The notes below the pieces were generated by a model. It made no database searches, was not told where the DNA came from, and saw only the letters and a list, made by a program, of their open reading frames with translations. A DNA stretch of 64,000 nt from CAIYTF01 sp963664845 (GTDB lineage: Bacteria; Bacteroidota; Ignavibacteria; Ignavibacteriales; Ignavibacteriaceae), in assembly GCA_963664845.1 (NCBI GenBank), contig OY761615.1:5270001-5334000 (forward strand), read 5' to 3'. The translations under genes and the position numbers were made by a program. This document shows positions 10,157-19,257 of this stretch, in pieces (within the stretch, counting starts at the first letter, position 1; each line of letters opens with the position of its first letter).

Positions 10157-10401
10157 GCGCATAGGCGTCAACTTAACGAGCACAATGAACGAATGTCATT
10201 CCCGTGAAAACGGGAATCTACCTTCCTCAAGTCCTGGAAAGCTTCGGCAACTAACCAGTTTTTGCAATTCGTGTGTTTCATGCATTGCTCATAGAGTAGA
10301 GAATTAAAACATCCGCTAACAACTTATTCTTACGAAAGTTAGCTATTAGCGATTCTGCAAACAGGGTCTATTTACACTCTTTTAAGTTGACGCCCATGCG
10401 C
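10157..10401. repeat. 245-bp segment bounded by a 20-bp inverted repeat
   Basis: GCGCATAGGCGTCAACTTAA at 10157-10176 is repeated in inverted orientation at 10382-10401 with one mismatch (19/20). Outside these arms are imperfect inverted copies of an ATCCGTG..ATCTCGG / ..GATAACG..AACGGAT phrase, so the whole of roughly 10105-10505 may be a small non-autonomous element or remnant. No transposase frame is present. Confidence 0.5.
10198..10217. repeat. REP-like hairpin
   Basis: ATTCCCGT-GAAA-ACGGGAAT: a perfect 8-bp stem closed by a GAAA tetraloop. This kind of short hairpin (attcccg..gaaa..cgggaat) is a common dispersed extragenic palindrome in many bacterial genomes. Only one copy is seen here. 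Confidence 0.5.
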
Positions 10402-10456
10402 CTCGCGGGGCGTGAACCATTCAAATTCCAACAACAAAGGCACGCTCCGCGCAGAG

Positions 10457-10505
10457 CGGGATCCTGTCGGAAGATAACGCTGACTGAAACGGATGTTCAC
10501 GGATC
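10457..10505 (+). repeat. Dispersed repeat, copy 1
   Basis: The segment starting CGGGATCCTG and containing AACGCTGACTGAAACGGATG closely matches 18944-18989 (CGGGATCTTG and ACGCTGATTGGAACGGATTT) in the same orientation. Both copies are intergenic, next to glycan-degradation genes. Confidence 0.5.
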
Positions 10506-10572
10506 AAACTTGCCTGTTGTTCATATTTACCAATTTCAGATAAATCATTTTACATCAGCTTAATCAGCGGTA

Positions 10573-13500
10573 CTATTTCAGCAGTAGCATTTTATTTGTC
10601 AGTGTAACTCCCGGTGAGGTCAACCGGTAATAATAGACCCCACTGGGAAGTGTTTTGCTATTGTTGTCTTTTCCCATCCAGATCAAACGGTGGTTACCTT
10701 CACTTCGCGTACCTTCATCGAGGAGGCTGACCGATTCTCCCAACACATTCATAACTTCAACACGAACATCTGCTTGTTTAGGCAGATAATAGGAGATGAC
10801 TGTGGAGGCATTGAACGGATTGGGGAAATTCTGTTCGATATGGAAATCCGGATAAGTTACCTTGTTTAGATCGTTTTTAATTTGACTTGGCTTCAACAGA
10901 AACAATTCCAGCTCGTAAATAGAGTAACCATAGCTGGTTGCACGTTGGGTTCCGTAGAAACGCAAGTAGCGGCAATTGCATTGAACATTATACTGTTCAA
11001 TGCCGCCAAGTCCCGCTGTTTGAGTAATTATTGTTGTCCAGTGTAACGAGTCATCTGAGGTTTGCAGAAGATACGCCTTTCCGTATGCGGCTTCCCAGGT
11101 GATCCTTATCTGGTCGAATTGTGTTTTGCTTCCCAGATCGATTATCGCATACTGGGGGTCGCTGAAAGCAGATGACCATCTGCTGCTGAAATTTCCGTCG
11201 TTAAGGTATTTCCCCGCGCAGCTGGCGTTTTCGATTGACGATACGTAAACGGTTTTGTTCAATGCAAGATTTGTCGGAGGAGCTGCGAATACTGTGCCGG
11301 TTATCTGCCTGGTATTATTGTCAAAATACAATTCAGGTATTGTATTATCCGGATTTACCTTCGCCTCGATGGTATAGTCGCCTGTGTTCGTTGCATCCCA
11401 ATAAAAAGTCCCATTCACGGGAGTGCTGCCATTTGCCAATGCCATTCCACCGGCGGGTATTGCAGAAGTCATTTCTGTTGAGAGGCTGACCGGTTTTCCG
11501 TTTACTGAGAATGTGATCTGATACGGCACTCCAGAGGGTCCAGTACCCGTTCCGCGATTGATGATAGTAGCTGCGAATTGTACTTTGTCTCCAACCAAAG
11601 GATAGCGGGGAATTGTGTACACATTTGCAATCTGCAGATCTGCTTTAGCTTCGGCATTGGTGAGTTCAAAACCGCTCTGTAACGGCAACTTGTCCGAGGA
11701 TCCCCCTACGGAAACTATATAGTTGCCGCTTTCTACCTGATATAATGAAGTAGCTTCATCAAAATAATAAAGTTCATTGGACGACAGCTCAAAAGTAACG
11801 TTCTTTGTTTCACCCGGAAGCAGACTAATTTTCCTGAATGCCTTCAACTCTTTAACCGGGCGAGACACCGCGCTTTGGGGTTTTGAAATATAACACTGTG
11901 CCACCTCCTCGCCACTTCGTGCTCCAGTATTTTTGAGATTGAAAGAAACATGGATAATGGAACCCACGGGAGCAGGGGAGGGCGATATTTGCAAATCGGA
12001 ATACTGAAATTGAGTATAGCTCAATCCAAATCCGAACGCAAATTGAGGAACGAAACTTTTTTTATCGAACCAGCGATATCCGCATCCATAGTCATTGGTA
12101 AAATCAAAATCGGTTATTTCTGAACCAAGCTGTGCGTCGGATATGGGGAGAGTTACCGGTAGTTTCCCTGACGGATTATAATCGCCAAAAAGCACCTGGG
12201 CAATAGCATTACCACCTTCCTGTCCGGGATAGAACGCCTGCATTAATCCTTTTATTTTATTTATAAACGGGTTAACACCGCAAATTCCACCGCTTACAAT
12301 CACCACAACAATGTTCGGATTAACAAGAGCAAGCTGATTGATAAGGTCTTTCTGTTTGCCCGGCAGTTCAATGGAACCGTTAACCCTGTCGGTTCCTTCA
12401 CCTTCCTGGGAAGCATCAAGCCCGCCAAAAAAGATTACAAGTTTAGCTGAAGCGGCTTTTTGAATGGCATCGGCAGCATCTGAAGCATACCCTGTTGCAA
12501 TATCGCATCCTTTTGCATATAACACTTTTGATGAACCAACATAATTTTCGATTCCCTGTTTTGGCGTGATGCTGTAAAATGGAGTAACCCAACTGCTGCC
12601 CGTTCCGTCAGTCTGCATTACATCTGCATTAGGCCCTATCACTGCGATGCTGGTAATGGAGTCTTTATTTATGGGAAGTATGTTATCATTCTTAAGCAGT
12701 ACAAGCCCCTTTTTGCCAGCTTCAAGGCAGAGCGACTGATGAGCTGAGCTGTTTACGTCAGCAGGATTACCAACCGGGTAGTAATCCATCATGCCGGAAA
12801 GTATCTTGGTGCGCAGTACATTTCTCACAGCATCGTCAATTATGCTTACGGAAACGAGGTTGTTTTGTACAAGAGTAAGCAGATTATTCTGGTATTGATC
12901 ATTACCCATACAGATATTGCAGCCACCCAATATTGCCTTTTTTGCATTTTTGATAGCATCCCAATCTGAAACTACATAAAAGGGGAATCCCCAATATGTT
13001 TTTAATATTGTGCGAAGCAGGTTGCTACTTTCGGAAGCCTGCTCCCCGTTTATGAGGTTATAGGCGCTCATTATGGAAAAAGACCCGGCATCCTGCACCC
13101 CCAGACGGAAATTCAACCCGTAGTGCTCCATGAGCAGGCGCTGCGTAAGCAGATAGTTATTATTTGTCCGGTTTGTCTGTTTGTGTTTGCAATTGAAATG
13201 CTTTATGGTTGCCAAGCACGGGGTTGACTGTATACCTTTTATTACTGAAGCGTTGATAAACGCTGCCAACAACGGATCTTCCCCTCCGCTTTCCGGGGTT
13301 CTGCCATTTCTGGGGTCGCGCGTAAGATCAACTGCCGGTCCCAGCATTTGGTGTTTTCCTTTGCCACGGAACTCTTCGCCCTCAGCTTTCCCAACTCTCC
13401 AGGCAAGGTCTATGTCCCAGGTTGCAGCCATCCCAATGCCAACAGGAAAAGAGGTTGCCATCCCATCACGTACACCGTGAGGGCCATCCGCCATGACGAA

Positions 13501-13701
13501 CCCTGGAATTTTTAGACGGGTATTATCAACAGTGTTCATCGCTCCATCTTTATGCAGTTGAAGTATCTTCTCCTGAAGTGTCATGCTGTTCAGGTACGAA
13601 TTGATCCTGTCCTCCAGTGATTGGGCCTGCATATGAATTGAGCACAGGCAAATTATCAGTACAATAGGGGAGAGATGCCAGGGTGAGAATATATTTTTCA
13701 T
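10573..13701 (-). CDS. Secreted multidomain GH3 beta-glycosidase with CARDB, F5/8C and T9SS domains
   Basis: Predicted 1042-residue secreted GH3 enzyme. Signal peptide about 1-26. The GH3 barrel carries KHFNCKHKQTNRTNNN and the nucleophile motif VVSDWDA (Asp246). A GH3 C-terminal sandwich and a fibronectin-III-like domain follow (to about 690). Next come a CARDB-like domain (about 695-800, ADLQIANVYTIPRYPLVGD), a discoidin/F5-F8 type C domain (about 815-940, LALNKTVYVSS to IYELELF) and a T9SS type A sorting domain (last 85 residues, NFPNPFNASTVISYYLP to MLLLK). The extra domains are probably carbohydrate-binding or spacer modules that keep the enzyme on the cell surface. The gene lies downstream of the GH5 gene on the minus strand, past a terminator. 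Activity on a beta-glucan or xylan-type oligosaccharide cannot be settled from sequence. Confidence 0.93.
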   Translation of the reverse strand: MKNIFSPWHLSPIVLIICLCSIHMQAQSLEDRINSYLNSMTLQEKILQLHKDGAMNTVDNTRLKIPGFVMADGPHGVRDGMATSFPVGIGMAATWDIDLAWRVGKAEGEEFRGKGKHQMLGPAVDLTRDPRNGRTPESGGEDPLLAAFINASVIKGIQSTPCLATIKHFNCKHKQTNRTNNNYLLTQRLLMEHYGLNFRLGVQDAGSFSIMSAYNLINGEQASESSNLLRTILKTYWGFPFYVVSDWDAIKNAKKAILGGCNICMGNDQYQNNLLTLVQNNLVSVSIIDDAVRNVLRTKILSGMMDYYPVGNPADVNSSAHQSLCLEAGKKGLVLLKNDNILPINKDSITSIAVIGPNADVMQTDGTGSSWVTPFYSITPKQGIENYVGSSKVLYAKGCDIATGYASDAADAIQKAASAKLVIFFGGLDASQEGEGTDRVNGSIELPGKQKDLINQLALVNPNIVVVIVSGGICGVNPFINKIKGLMQAFYPGQEGGNAIAQVLFGDYNPSGKLPVTLPISDAQLGSEITDFDFTNDYGCGYRWFDKKSFVPQFAFGFGLSYTQFQYSDLQISPSPAPVGSIIHVSFNLKNTGARSGEEVAQCYISKPQSAVSRPVKELKAFRKISLLPGETKNVTFELSSNELYYFDEATSLYQVESGNYIVSVGGSSDKLPLQSGFELTNAEAKADLQIANVYTIPRYPLVGDKVQFAATIINRGTGTGPSGVPYQITFSVNGKPVSLSTEMTSAIPAGGMALANGSTPVNGTFYWDATNTGDYTIEAKVNPDNTIPELYFDNNTRQITGTVFAAPPTNLALNKTVYVSSIENASCAGKYLNDGNFSSRWSSAFSDPQYAIIDLGSKTQFDQIRITWEAAYGKAYLLQTSDDSLHWTTIITQTAGLGGIEQYNVQCNCRYLRFYGTQRATSYGYSIYELELFLLKPSQIKNDLNKVTYPDFHIEQNFPNPFNASTVISYYLPKQADVRVEVMNVLGESVSLLDEGTRSEGNHRLIWMGKDNNSKTLPSGVYYYRLTSPGVTLTNKMLLLK

Positions 13702-13785
13702 TGATATTTTTTTTCTAAATTAGTTAGGCGGCAGCTGTCTTAAGACTCGCTTCAAAACGAAATGAGCGTTTACGAAAACCTGAAG

Positions 13786-13850
13786 AAAAAATATCCCCGT
13801 GCGAGAATAGCAAAGGTTCATTAAGCCCGAGCTAATCCAAAACACGGGGA
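13786..13850 (-). terminator. Rho-independent terminator after GH5 (minus strand)
   Basis: On the minus strand an 8-bp stem TCCCCGTG / CACGGGGA (13843-13850 and 13794-13801) is followed by TATTTTTT (13786-13793). The 41-base loop is long for a simple terminator. It separates the GH5 stop from the GH3 start. Confidence 0.6.
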
Positions 13851-13860
13851 ATTCCTGTTC

Positions 13861-15861
13861 TTATTTTAACAGCGTCATAACTTTTGACACAACTGACGAT
13901 TTTGTTTTTAATGTGTAAATATATATGCCCGACGGATTGTGGCCGGAATCCCAATTGTTCGTATGATCACCTTTCGTCAGATATTCGTTATTGATCAAAT
14001 CGCAAACTTTCTGACCAAGTGCATTATACACACTAAGTGTGACTTCCTGGTTCTCCGGCAGGGTAAAGGAAATCTCTGTCTGACCATTGAAAGGGTTAGG
14101 GAAATTTTGGTTCAGATTGAACGAGCGTTTAGCCAGGTTTTCCTTAATACCCTGTGCCTGCACCAGTGTGAACTCCATATAATTCAGGTTGAAACCGGCG
14201 GCGAGAAAAGAAGCGGTGATCTGATGAACACCTTGTGGCAGAGTAAAGCCATCAACTGAGACTGTTTTCCAACTCTGCCAGCCTCCCGTATTTGGAACTG
14301 AGACAAATGAACCAATCATATTGCCATCGCATCGTACAATGATTCTTCCCGTTGTTGCATTTGAAGCCACCCGGAAGCCTATTTTATAAATGCCTGCCTG
14401 TTGTATTGTTGTGGTGAAGGTTAAAAATTCACCGGCACTAATCCACCCAACGTCATAACCGTTTGAAGGGAAATCGTTGCAAGTCTCAATATCAACACCA
14501 TCGTTCCTCAACTGTCCGCCGCTGTTATAACTTTGGCTACCGAGATTTTGAAAGTCAACGTCCTTATACGCGTAGTTGTTTTGGCCCATATCATAATTGA
14601 CGGCATAAATGATTCCCGGAATGACATTGTTTATATAAGGAATAGTAGCAGTGTTGCCTGGTTGGCGGAAGAGCGCATCCGTCACGCCAACGTTTTTATA
14701 ACAGGTAGTTGATATCAGATTTTTATTGAGTTTGTTAAGAGCATCAACCGCGTAAGCAACTGTTGGCTGAGTTGCCGTACCACCCCAATAGTTCAGCAGT
14801 CTTGCAAATTCAGCCGGCTTATAAATGGAATAGAGGCCTGAGGTCGATTCGAGTTTCTTCAAAGTCCACCACGACCAGCCTATGTTATTGGCTTCTAAAA
14901 GCGCAATGCAGTCGGCATACCATTGATTCGAATTTTCGCCTGATTCACCAAGCCAAAGAGGGCAATTGGATTGATCGCGGACGGTGAGATAAGATTGTAT
15001 TGAACCCTGATCGTTGCCATTCCAGTACTTGTGGAAACTGTAAACAAGGTTATTGTCCCAAGCCGGCGTTAGTCCGGTAAAATCTGTTGCCCAGTTGTTC
15101 CCTTCAATATAAACAATGTGGTTCTTGTCTACGGTACGGATAGCAGAGGTGATAGCAATAAACAGATCGCGCAACGGTTTATTGCTTGTTGCCCCAAAAT
15201 CCCACACTGTTTCGTTGAGCAAATCATATCCCCCTATCCAGGTTTCGTTTGCATAACGTTCAGCCATTTTCTTCCAGAGGGCAATGGTTTGTGTTTTATT
15301 TGCTTCATCCTGCCACAGAGAGGGGTAGGCAGCGTTGTAGTCGCTGATGTTTGCGCTGTTCTGCCCGCCGGGTGCACAATGCAGATCCAATATCAGGTAA
15401 ATATGATTTTCTTTGCACCATTGAAGTGTGCTATCGATATATGCGAACCCTTCCTCAAGAAAGACATCAGGTTGACCTTTGGGAGTAAGCAAATTATAAT
15501 GCAGTGGCAACCGGAGTGAGTTAAACCCCCAATTCTTCATCTGTTGAATATCCTGTCTGGTAACAAAGTTCTGGCGGTACGTTTTATAGAACTGATCGCT
15601 GTTTGCAGTTCCCACCAAGGCGTCAATTTTGGCTTTTATTTCAGAAGGGGAGTTTGCAAAACCTGAGGTTTGCAGCATATATCCTTCCGGAACAAGCCAG
15701 CCGCCGAGTCCCATACCTCTAAGAAGTATTTCTGTACCATTACCGTCCAGTATCTTTTTACCACTTGTGTGAAGAAATCCCTGAGCTGTGATTTGTGAAG
15801 AATTAAAAAGCAGAATGGCGAATACAAAACTAATAATGCGGGAGTAGTAGATGTTTTTCAT
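13861..15861 (-). CDS. Secreted GH5 endo-glucanase-type enzyme with CBM6 and T9SS domain
   Basis: Predicted 666-residue secreted clan GH-A enzyme. The chosen start (MKNIYYSRIISFVFAILLFN) gives a normal signal peptide; an in-frame upstream ATG at 15939 would add 26 residues and a second hydrophobic stretch. The GH5 barrel spans about residues 35-400. The acid/base is Glu217 in LLNETVW and the nucleophile Glu306 in WLGESGEN. A CBM6-like beta-sandwich follows (about 405-575, GVDIETCNDFPSNGYDVGWI). A T9SS type A sorting domain ends the protein (NQNFPNPFNGQTEISFTLPE to KVMTLLK). The LLRGMGLGGWLVPEGYM segment resembles GH5 enzymes acting on beta-1,3/1,6- or beta-1,4-glucans. With the neighbouring GH3, FucP-type permease and GH128-like gene, a beta-glucan substrate is the best inference. 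Confidence 0.92.
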   Translation of the reverse strand: MKNIYYSRIISFVFAILLFNSSQITAQGFLHTSGKKILDGNGTEILLRGMGLGGWLVPEGYMLQTSGFANSPSEIKAKIDALVGTANSDQFYKTYRQNFVTRQDIQQMKNWGFNSLRLPLHYNLLTPKGQPDVFLEEGFAYIDSTLQWCKENHIYLILDLHCAPGGQNSANISDYNAAYPSLWQDEANKTQTIALWKKMAERYANETWIGGYDLLNETVWDFGATSNKPLRDLFIAITSAIRTVDKNHIVYIEGNNWATDFTGLTPAWDNNLVYSFHKYWNGNDQGSIQSYLTVRDQSNCPLWLGESGENSNQWYADCIALLEANNIGWSWWTLKKLESTSGLYSIYKPAEFARLLNYWGGTATQPTVAYAVDALNKLNKNLISTTCYKNVGVTDALFRQPGNTATIPYINNVIPGIIYAVNYDMGQNNYAYKDVDFQNLGSQSYNSGGQLRNDGVDIETCNDFPSNGYDVGWISAGEFLTFTTTIQQAGIYKIGFRVASNATTGRIIVRCDGNMIGSFVSVPNTGGWQSWKTVSVDGFTLPQGVHQITASFLAAGFNLNYMEFTLVQAQGIKENLAKRSFNLNQNFPNPFNGQTEISFTLPENQEVTLSVYNALGQKVCDLINNEYLTKGDHTNNWDSGHNPSGIYIYTLKTKSSVVSKVMTLLK

Positions 15862-16260
15862 ATGCGAGTTTGCTGTTAAATAATAAAATATAGAGTAAGC
15901 AAAAATTAAGCCAACCAAAGCTTTGAAAAAACCCTGCAAAACGAATGGGAATGGTAGCAGGGAGATAGTTCAGAAATTCCTGTTATCAGTTTGATAATAC
16001 CGGGGTGATTGAAATAATAACAATTATGCATACAATAGATAAGGTCAGAATCACACCTCCAAAAAGATAATAATTGAGAAACATATTTTATCAATTCCTG
16101 TCGATTTGCAAAAAAAAATCCCGACGACCAGAGGCACTTGGCGCCGGGATATTTTCTAACTATTCATCGGGAATGTCGCTCATCTTCATTCCCGGAGAAT
16201 TTCACACGATATCACTAACCAATTTTACCCCTCTAAGTAAAAACTGAGCTAAACAACAAC
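15862..16260. other. Intergenic region upstream of GH5 and downstream of the sugar permease
   Basis: About 400 bases between two minus-strand genes. It holds the permease terminator (16110-16150) and AT-rich DNA that presumably carries the GH5 promoter. No TTGACA/TATAAT-like pair or clear operator was recognised, and no open frame is convincing. Confidence 0.5.
16110..16150 (-). terminator. Rho-independent terminator after sugar permease (minus strand)
   Basis: Minus strand: ATCCCG (complement of 16145-16150) pairs with CGGGAT (complement of 16118-16123), and a run of nine T follows (complement of 16110-16118). It lies about 110 bases past the permease stop. Confidence 0.7.
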
Positions 16261-17568
16261 CTAATCCTGAATTTTATGCCCTTTAAAGCCGTAATATGCT
16301 ATATAAGCATAGCAAAGAATGGGGAGCAGAAATGCATGGTGAATGCCAATCCTATCGGCCAGAAATCCCTGAATTATGGGAAGAATAGCTCCGCCGACGA
16401 TTGCCATACAAAGAATTCCGCTTCCTTCTTCGGTGTGTTTGCCCAAACCGTCAATCGCCAGAGTGAAAATAGTGGGGAACATGATGGAGTTAAATAATCC
16501 AACCAATAAAACAGACCACATTGCCACTTGTCCAAACGTGAGCATTGTAGTAATCACCAGTACAGTGGCTACCAATGCGTTGGTTCCCAACACAACTCCT
16601 GGTTTAATATACCGCTGAATAAAGGCTCCGAGGAAACGCCCGACCATTGCACCGCCCCAGTAATAGGAAACCATTCTCCCTGCATCTGCTTCCTTGAGCG
16701 ATGCAATGAAAGGTTGCCCAAGATAGTTAACGAGGAAACTCCCGATTGAAACTTCAGCGCCTACATACACAAAAATGCCAACTGCACCCAGAACCAGGTG
16801 TTTATAACCCCATGCACTTTTGTGCAGGGTGTCCAAACTTGTGCCGCTGCCGTCAGCAGACATTACGTCTGCGGTTTCTATCACCGGCAATTTGATAATT
16901 GCAAAAACTGCTGCTACCAGTAAAAGTACTGCTGCCAGACCAAGATAAGGGACTTGCACGGCTGCTGCTTCGGCAGCACGATATGCTTCAAGACCGGCGA
17001 CGTCAAGCTTTGCCAATTCATCGGCTGATTTTGTGGCTAATGATAGGATAAGAAGTGAACCAAATAATGGCGCTATGGTGGTGCCAAGCGAATTAAATGC
17101 CTGGGTTAATGTCAGACGGCTTGATGCCGTTTCCGGTTTGCCGAGAATGGCAACATAGGGATTGGCAGCAACCTGTAAAAGCGTTATGCCTGAGGCCAAT
17201 ACAAAAAGTGCAGCCAGGAAGATCCAGTACTCGCGAATTCCGGCAGCGGGATAGAACAACAGGGTTCCGATGGCCGCGGTTACCAAACCGACCACGATAC
17301 CTTTTTTGTATCCGATCTTCCGCAATATTTTTCCGGAAGGGATTGACATGAGAAAATAGGCCAGAAAAAATACGAATTGTGTCAACATAACTTGTGTATA
17401 GTTCAACACAAAGACCGATTTCAGATGGGGAATAAGTATATCATTCAGGCATGTCAGGAATCCCCACATAAAGAAAAGTGAGGTAAGCACGGTTAATGCA
17501 AATGTATAGTTTTTTGCTTCCCCGGTAGGATGAATTGTTTTGGAAGAAGAGATTGGTCCGGATGCCAT
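16261..17568 (-). CDS. FucP-family MFS sugar:H+ symporter
   Basis: Predicted 435-residue inner-membrane transporter of the major facilitator superfamily, fucose/glucose/galactose permease branch (FHS family). The N-terminal SLFFMWGFLTCLNDILIPHL block is the hallmark of this branch, and about 12 hydrophobic helices are present. VAANPYVAILGKPETASSRL and QAFNSLGTTIAPLFGS in the first half, and FNSIMFPTIFTLAIDGLG in the second, are also characteristic. The start at 17568 (MASGPISSS) is preferred because GGAGAAAA lies just upstream; the longer in-frame start at 17610 has no such site. It is transcribed divergently from the GH128-like gene. Glucose is the likely substrate given the adjacent GH3 and GH5 genes, but galactose and fucose cannot be excluded. 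Confidence 0.92.
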   Translation of the reverse strand: MASGPISSSKTIHPTGEAKNYTFALTVLTSLFFMWGFLTCLNDILIPHLKSVFVLNYTQVMLTQFVFFLAYFLMSIPSGKILRKIGYKKGIVVGLVTAAIGTLLFYPAAGIREYWIFLAALFVLASGITLLQVAANPYVAILGKPETASSRLTLTQAFNSLGTTIAPLFGSLLILSLATKSADELAKLDVAGLEAYRAAEAAAVQVPYLGLAAVLLLVAAVFAIIKLPVIETADVMSADGSGTSLDTLHKSAWGYKHLVLGAVGIFVYVGAEVSIGSFLVNYLGQPFIASLKEADAGRMVSYYWGGAMVGRFLGAFIQRYIKPGVVLGTNALVATVLVITTMLTFGQVAMWSVLLVGLFNSIMFPTIFTLAIDGLGKHTEEGSGILCMAIVGGAILPIIQGFLADRIGIHHAFLLPILCYAYIAYYGFKGHKIQD

Positions 17569-17956
17569 GTTAGTTTTCTCCGACAGAGACGTAATAAAAT
17601 AATAATTCAATGTAATTTATCAATTTTCGTGCCCGAAAAAATCATTTATCAAACGGCATTTAAAGCCTTTTCAGGGCGGTGAATTATTATAATTATAATA
17701 ACCCTTCTCATTTTGATAAGGGCGGCATTTATATGGCAGTGTATACTGTGCAGAAATATAATCACTGCCTGGTGCTCTTGTGGAAATAGACCCGTTAACA
17801 AAAGAAACAGGTGAATGGGCTAACCCGGATTCTATGATGCCTGGTCAATATATATGGCATGTTATTTGCGTTTTTGTAATAATTATTATTGATCGTAGTT
17901 TTATACGGACAAATCTTTTCCGGAAATCAGGATAATGAATCCATAAGGTATAGGTA
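17569..17956. promoter_or_regulatory. Divergent promoter region between sugar permease and GH128-like gene
   Basis: About 390 bases between divergent genes, so it must carry promoters for both. The most striking element is a perfect 18-bp AT palindrome, TTATTATAATTATAATAA (17684-17701), with a related AATAATTATT near 17880 and an imperfect CCCTT/AAGGG hairpin around 17703-17723. These are operator candidates only; no GCAAACGTTTGC-type LacI site is present. Confidence 0.4.
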
Positions 17957-18868
17957 ATGAAACATTTCGCGGCTCTCATTCTGCTGTTATTCTGTTTGGG
18001 TAGTATACAGGGTTGTAAAAAAGATTCCAATCCGGTTGTGCAGACTCCTTCCGATACGCTGACACAGGCAAAAAGCAAGAAACGCGGCATTGCCTTCGAT
18101 TTAGCCTCCGCTGCCGACATGAAAGTCATTTCAAAAGGGATCAGTTGGTGGTATAACTGGGGAGCTTCACCTAACAGCAAAGTACCTTCGGGATATCACA
18201 ATACGTATCATATGGACTATTTTCCAATGCTTTGGGGCGGTTTGGGAAGCTTGACCGCCGACGATGTATCTGCTGCAAAAAGCTTTTTGCTGGCGCATAC
18301 CGAGGTTCAATATCTGCTGGTGATGAATGAACCGAATTTGACTAACCAGGCGAACAGGACTCCTGCCGAAGCTGCTGCCGACTGGCTCATTTATGAACAG
18401 GTTGTTAAAGACCTTGCTGCGCAGGGAAGAACGGTTTATTTGGTTGGACCTGCGATAACCTGGGGCACCATGTCCGGTTACTCAAATCCGGTAACATGGC
18501 TTGATGCATTCTATGCCGCCTACCGTGCTCAAAACAGCGGGAAGGATCCGCAAATTGATTACCTGGCGTTTCATTGGTATGATTATGGCCTGAGTGCTCA
18601 ACTCGACGCATTGAAAAAATACGGAAAGAGTATTTGGGTGACCGAAATGGCTAACTGGAATGTTCAAATCAATTCGTATACTAAGCAGGAAGCACAGATG
18701 AAAGAGATGGTGAATATCTGTGAGACGAGGTCTGATGTTTTCCGTTATGCCTGGTTTTATGGTAGAGGGAGCTTGCCGGACAATCATTATACCTATTTAT
18801 TCACCCAGACTGATGGTCAGCTATCTGAATTGGGACAGTATTACATTTCGCTGCCATATAGCGAATAG
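17957..18868 (+). CDS. GH128-like (Glyco_hydro_cc) lipoprotein, probable beta-1,3-glucanase
   Basis: Predicted 303-residue lipoprotein of the glycosyl-hydrolase catalytic-core family that includes GH128 endo-beta-1,3-glucanases. A lipobox is visible (GSIQG-Cys20). The mature protein starts KKRGIAFDLA and has the family block ISWWYNWG. The acid/base candidate is Glu125 in LLVMNEPN and the nucleophile candidate Glu230 in IWVTEMANW. YLAFHWYDY is another conserved strand. The length is normal for a single barrel with no accessory domain. It is divergent from the FucP-type permease and close to GH5 and GH3 genes, which supports a beta-glucan pathway. The upstream AAGGTATAGGT provides a ribosome site. 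Family assignment is fairly secure; the exact linkage specificity is inferred. Confidence 0.85.
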   Translation: MKHFAALILLLFCLGSIQGCKKDSNPVVQTPSDTLTQAKSKKRGIAFDLASAADMKVISKGISWWYNWGASPNSKVPSGYHNTYHMDYFPMLWGGLGSLTADDVSAAKSFLLAHTEVQYLLVMNEPNLTNQANRTPAEAAADWLIYEQVVKDLAAQGRTVYLVGPAITWGTMSGYSNPVTWLDAFYAAYRAQNSGKDPQIDYLAFHWYDYGLSAQLDALKKYGKSIWVTEMANWNVQINSYTKQEAQMKEMVNICETRSDVFRYAWFYGRGSLPDNHYTYLFTQTDGQLSELGQYYISLPYSE

Positions 18869-19257
18869 CTTCAGTAAGTGAGTTGTATAGTGAAGCAAGG
18901 GAGTGTTGGAATATGAAAGAAAATGATGGGTACACATCCCAAACGGGATCTTGGGAGATGACGCTGATTGGAACGGATTTTCGCGAATATGAAAATCGAA
19001 ATAATAAGCTTCGGTTGGCCCAGGCCCAAGTGGGTTCATGAATACATACAACCGATTACCAAATTAACAGATGATTTTTTAAGAAGATAACCACAGGTCG
19101 CAGTTTGGCGTATTTATGGAATTCGTTATTTTAATGTGCAAGGTTTGCCTCCGACGCATGGAAGATAAGGTGTTCTTATACCAGACAGGCCTGTTGGTTA
19201 CTTTTTTGCCAATGCAATCCTGCAAATAAATTAGTTTGAAATGTGAGTAAATAAAAA
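18869..19257. other. Intergenic region with one dispersed repeat
   Basis: About 390 bases between two plus-strand genes. The only recognisable content is the repeat copy at 18944-18989, an ACAGGCCTGT palindrome near 19185 and AT-rich DNA before the esterase start. No terminator with a T tract was found. Confidence 0.5.
18944..18989 (+). repeat. Dispersed repeat, copy 2
   Basis: CGGGATCTTGGGAGATGACG followed by CTGATTGGAACGGATTTTCG: a close match in the same orientation to 10457-10505. Confidence 0.5.

Larger units (their letters stand above)
9859..10572. other. Gene-free region between convergent genes, rich in dispersed repeats
   Basis: About 710 bases without a credible gene. A 75-codon frame at 10080-10307 runs through repeat DNA and is not convincing. 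The region holds phrases such as TATCCGCGTTTATCCG and AATCCGTGTCATCTCGG near 10109-10145, a 20-bp inverted repeat (10157-10176 / 10382-10401), a small GAAA-loop hairpin (10198-10217) and one copy of a motif that recurs near 18944. No terminator with a T tract was recognised for either flanking gene. Confidence 0.6.

Noticed and set aside
10080..10307. 75-codon plus-strand frame in the 9859-10572 gap
   Set aside because: It runs through repeat DNA; part of it is simply the translation of the ATTCCCGTGAAAACGGGAAT hairpin. There is no ribosome site or recognisable protein.
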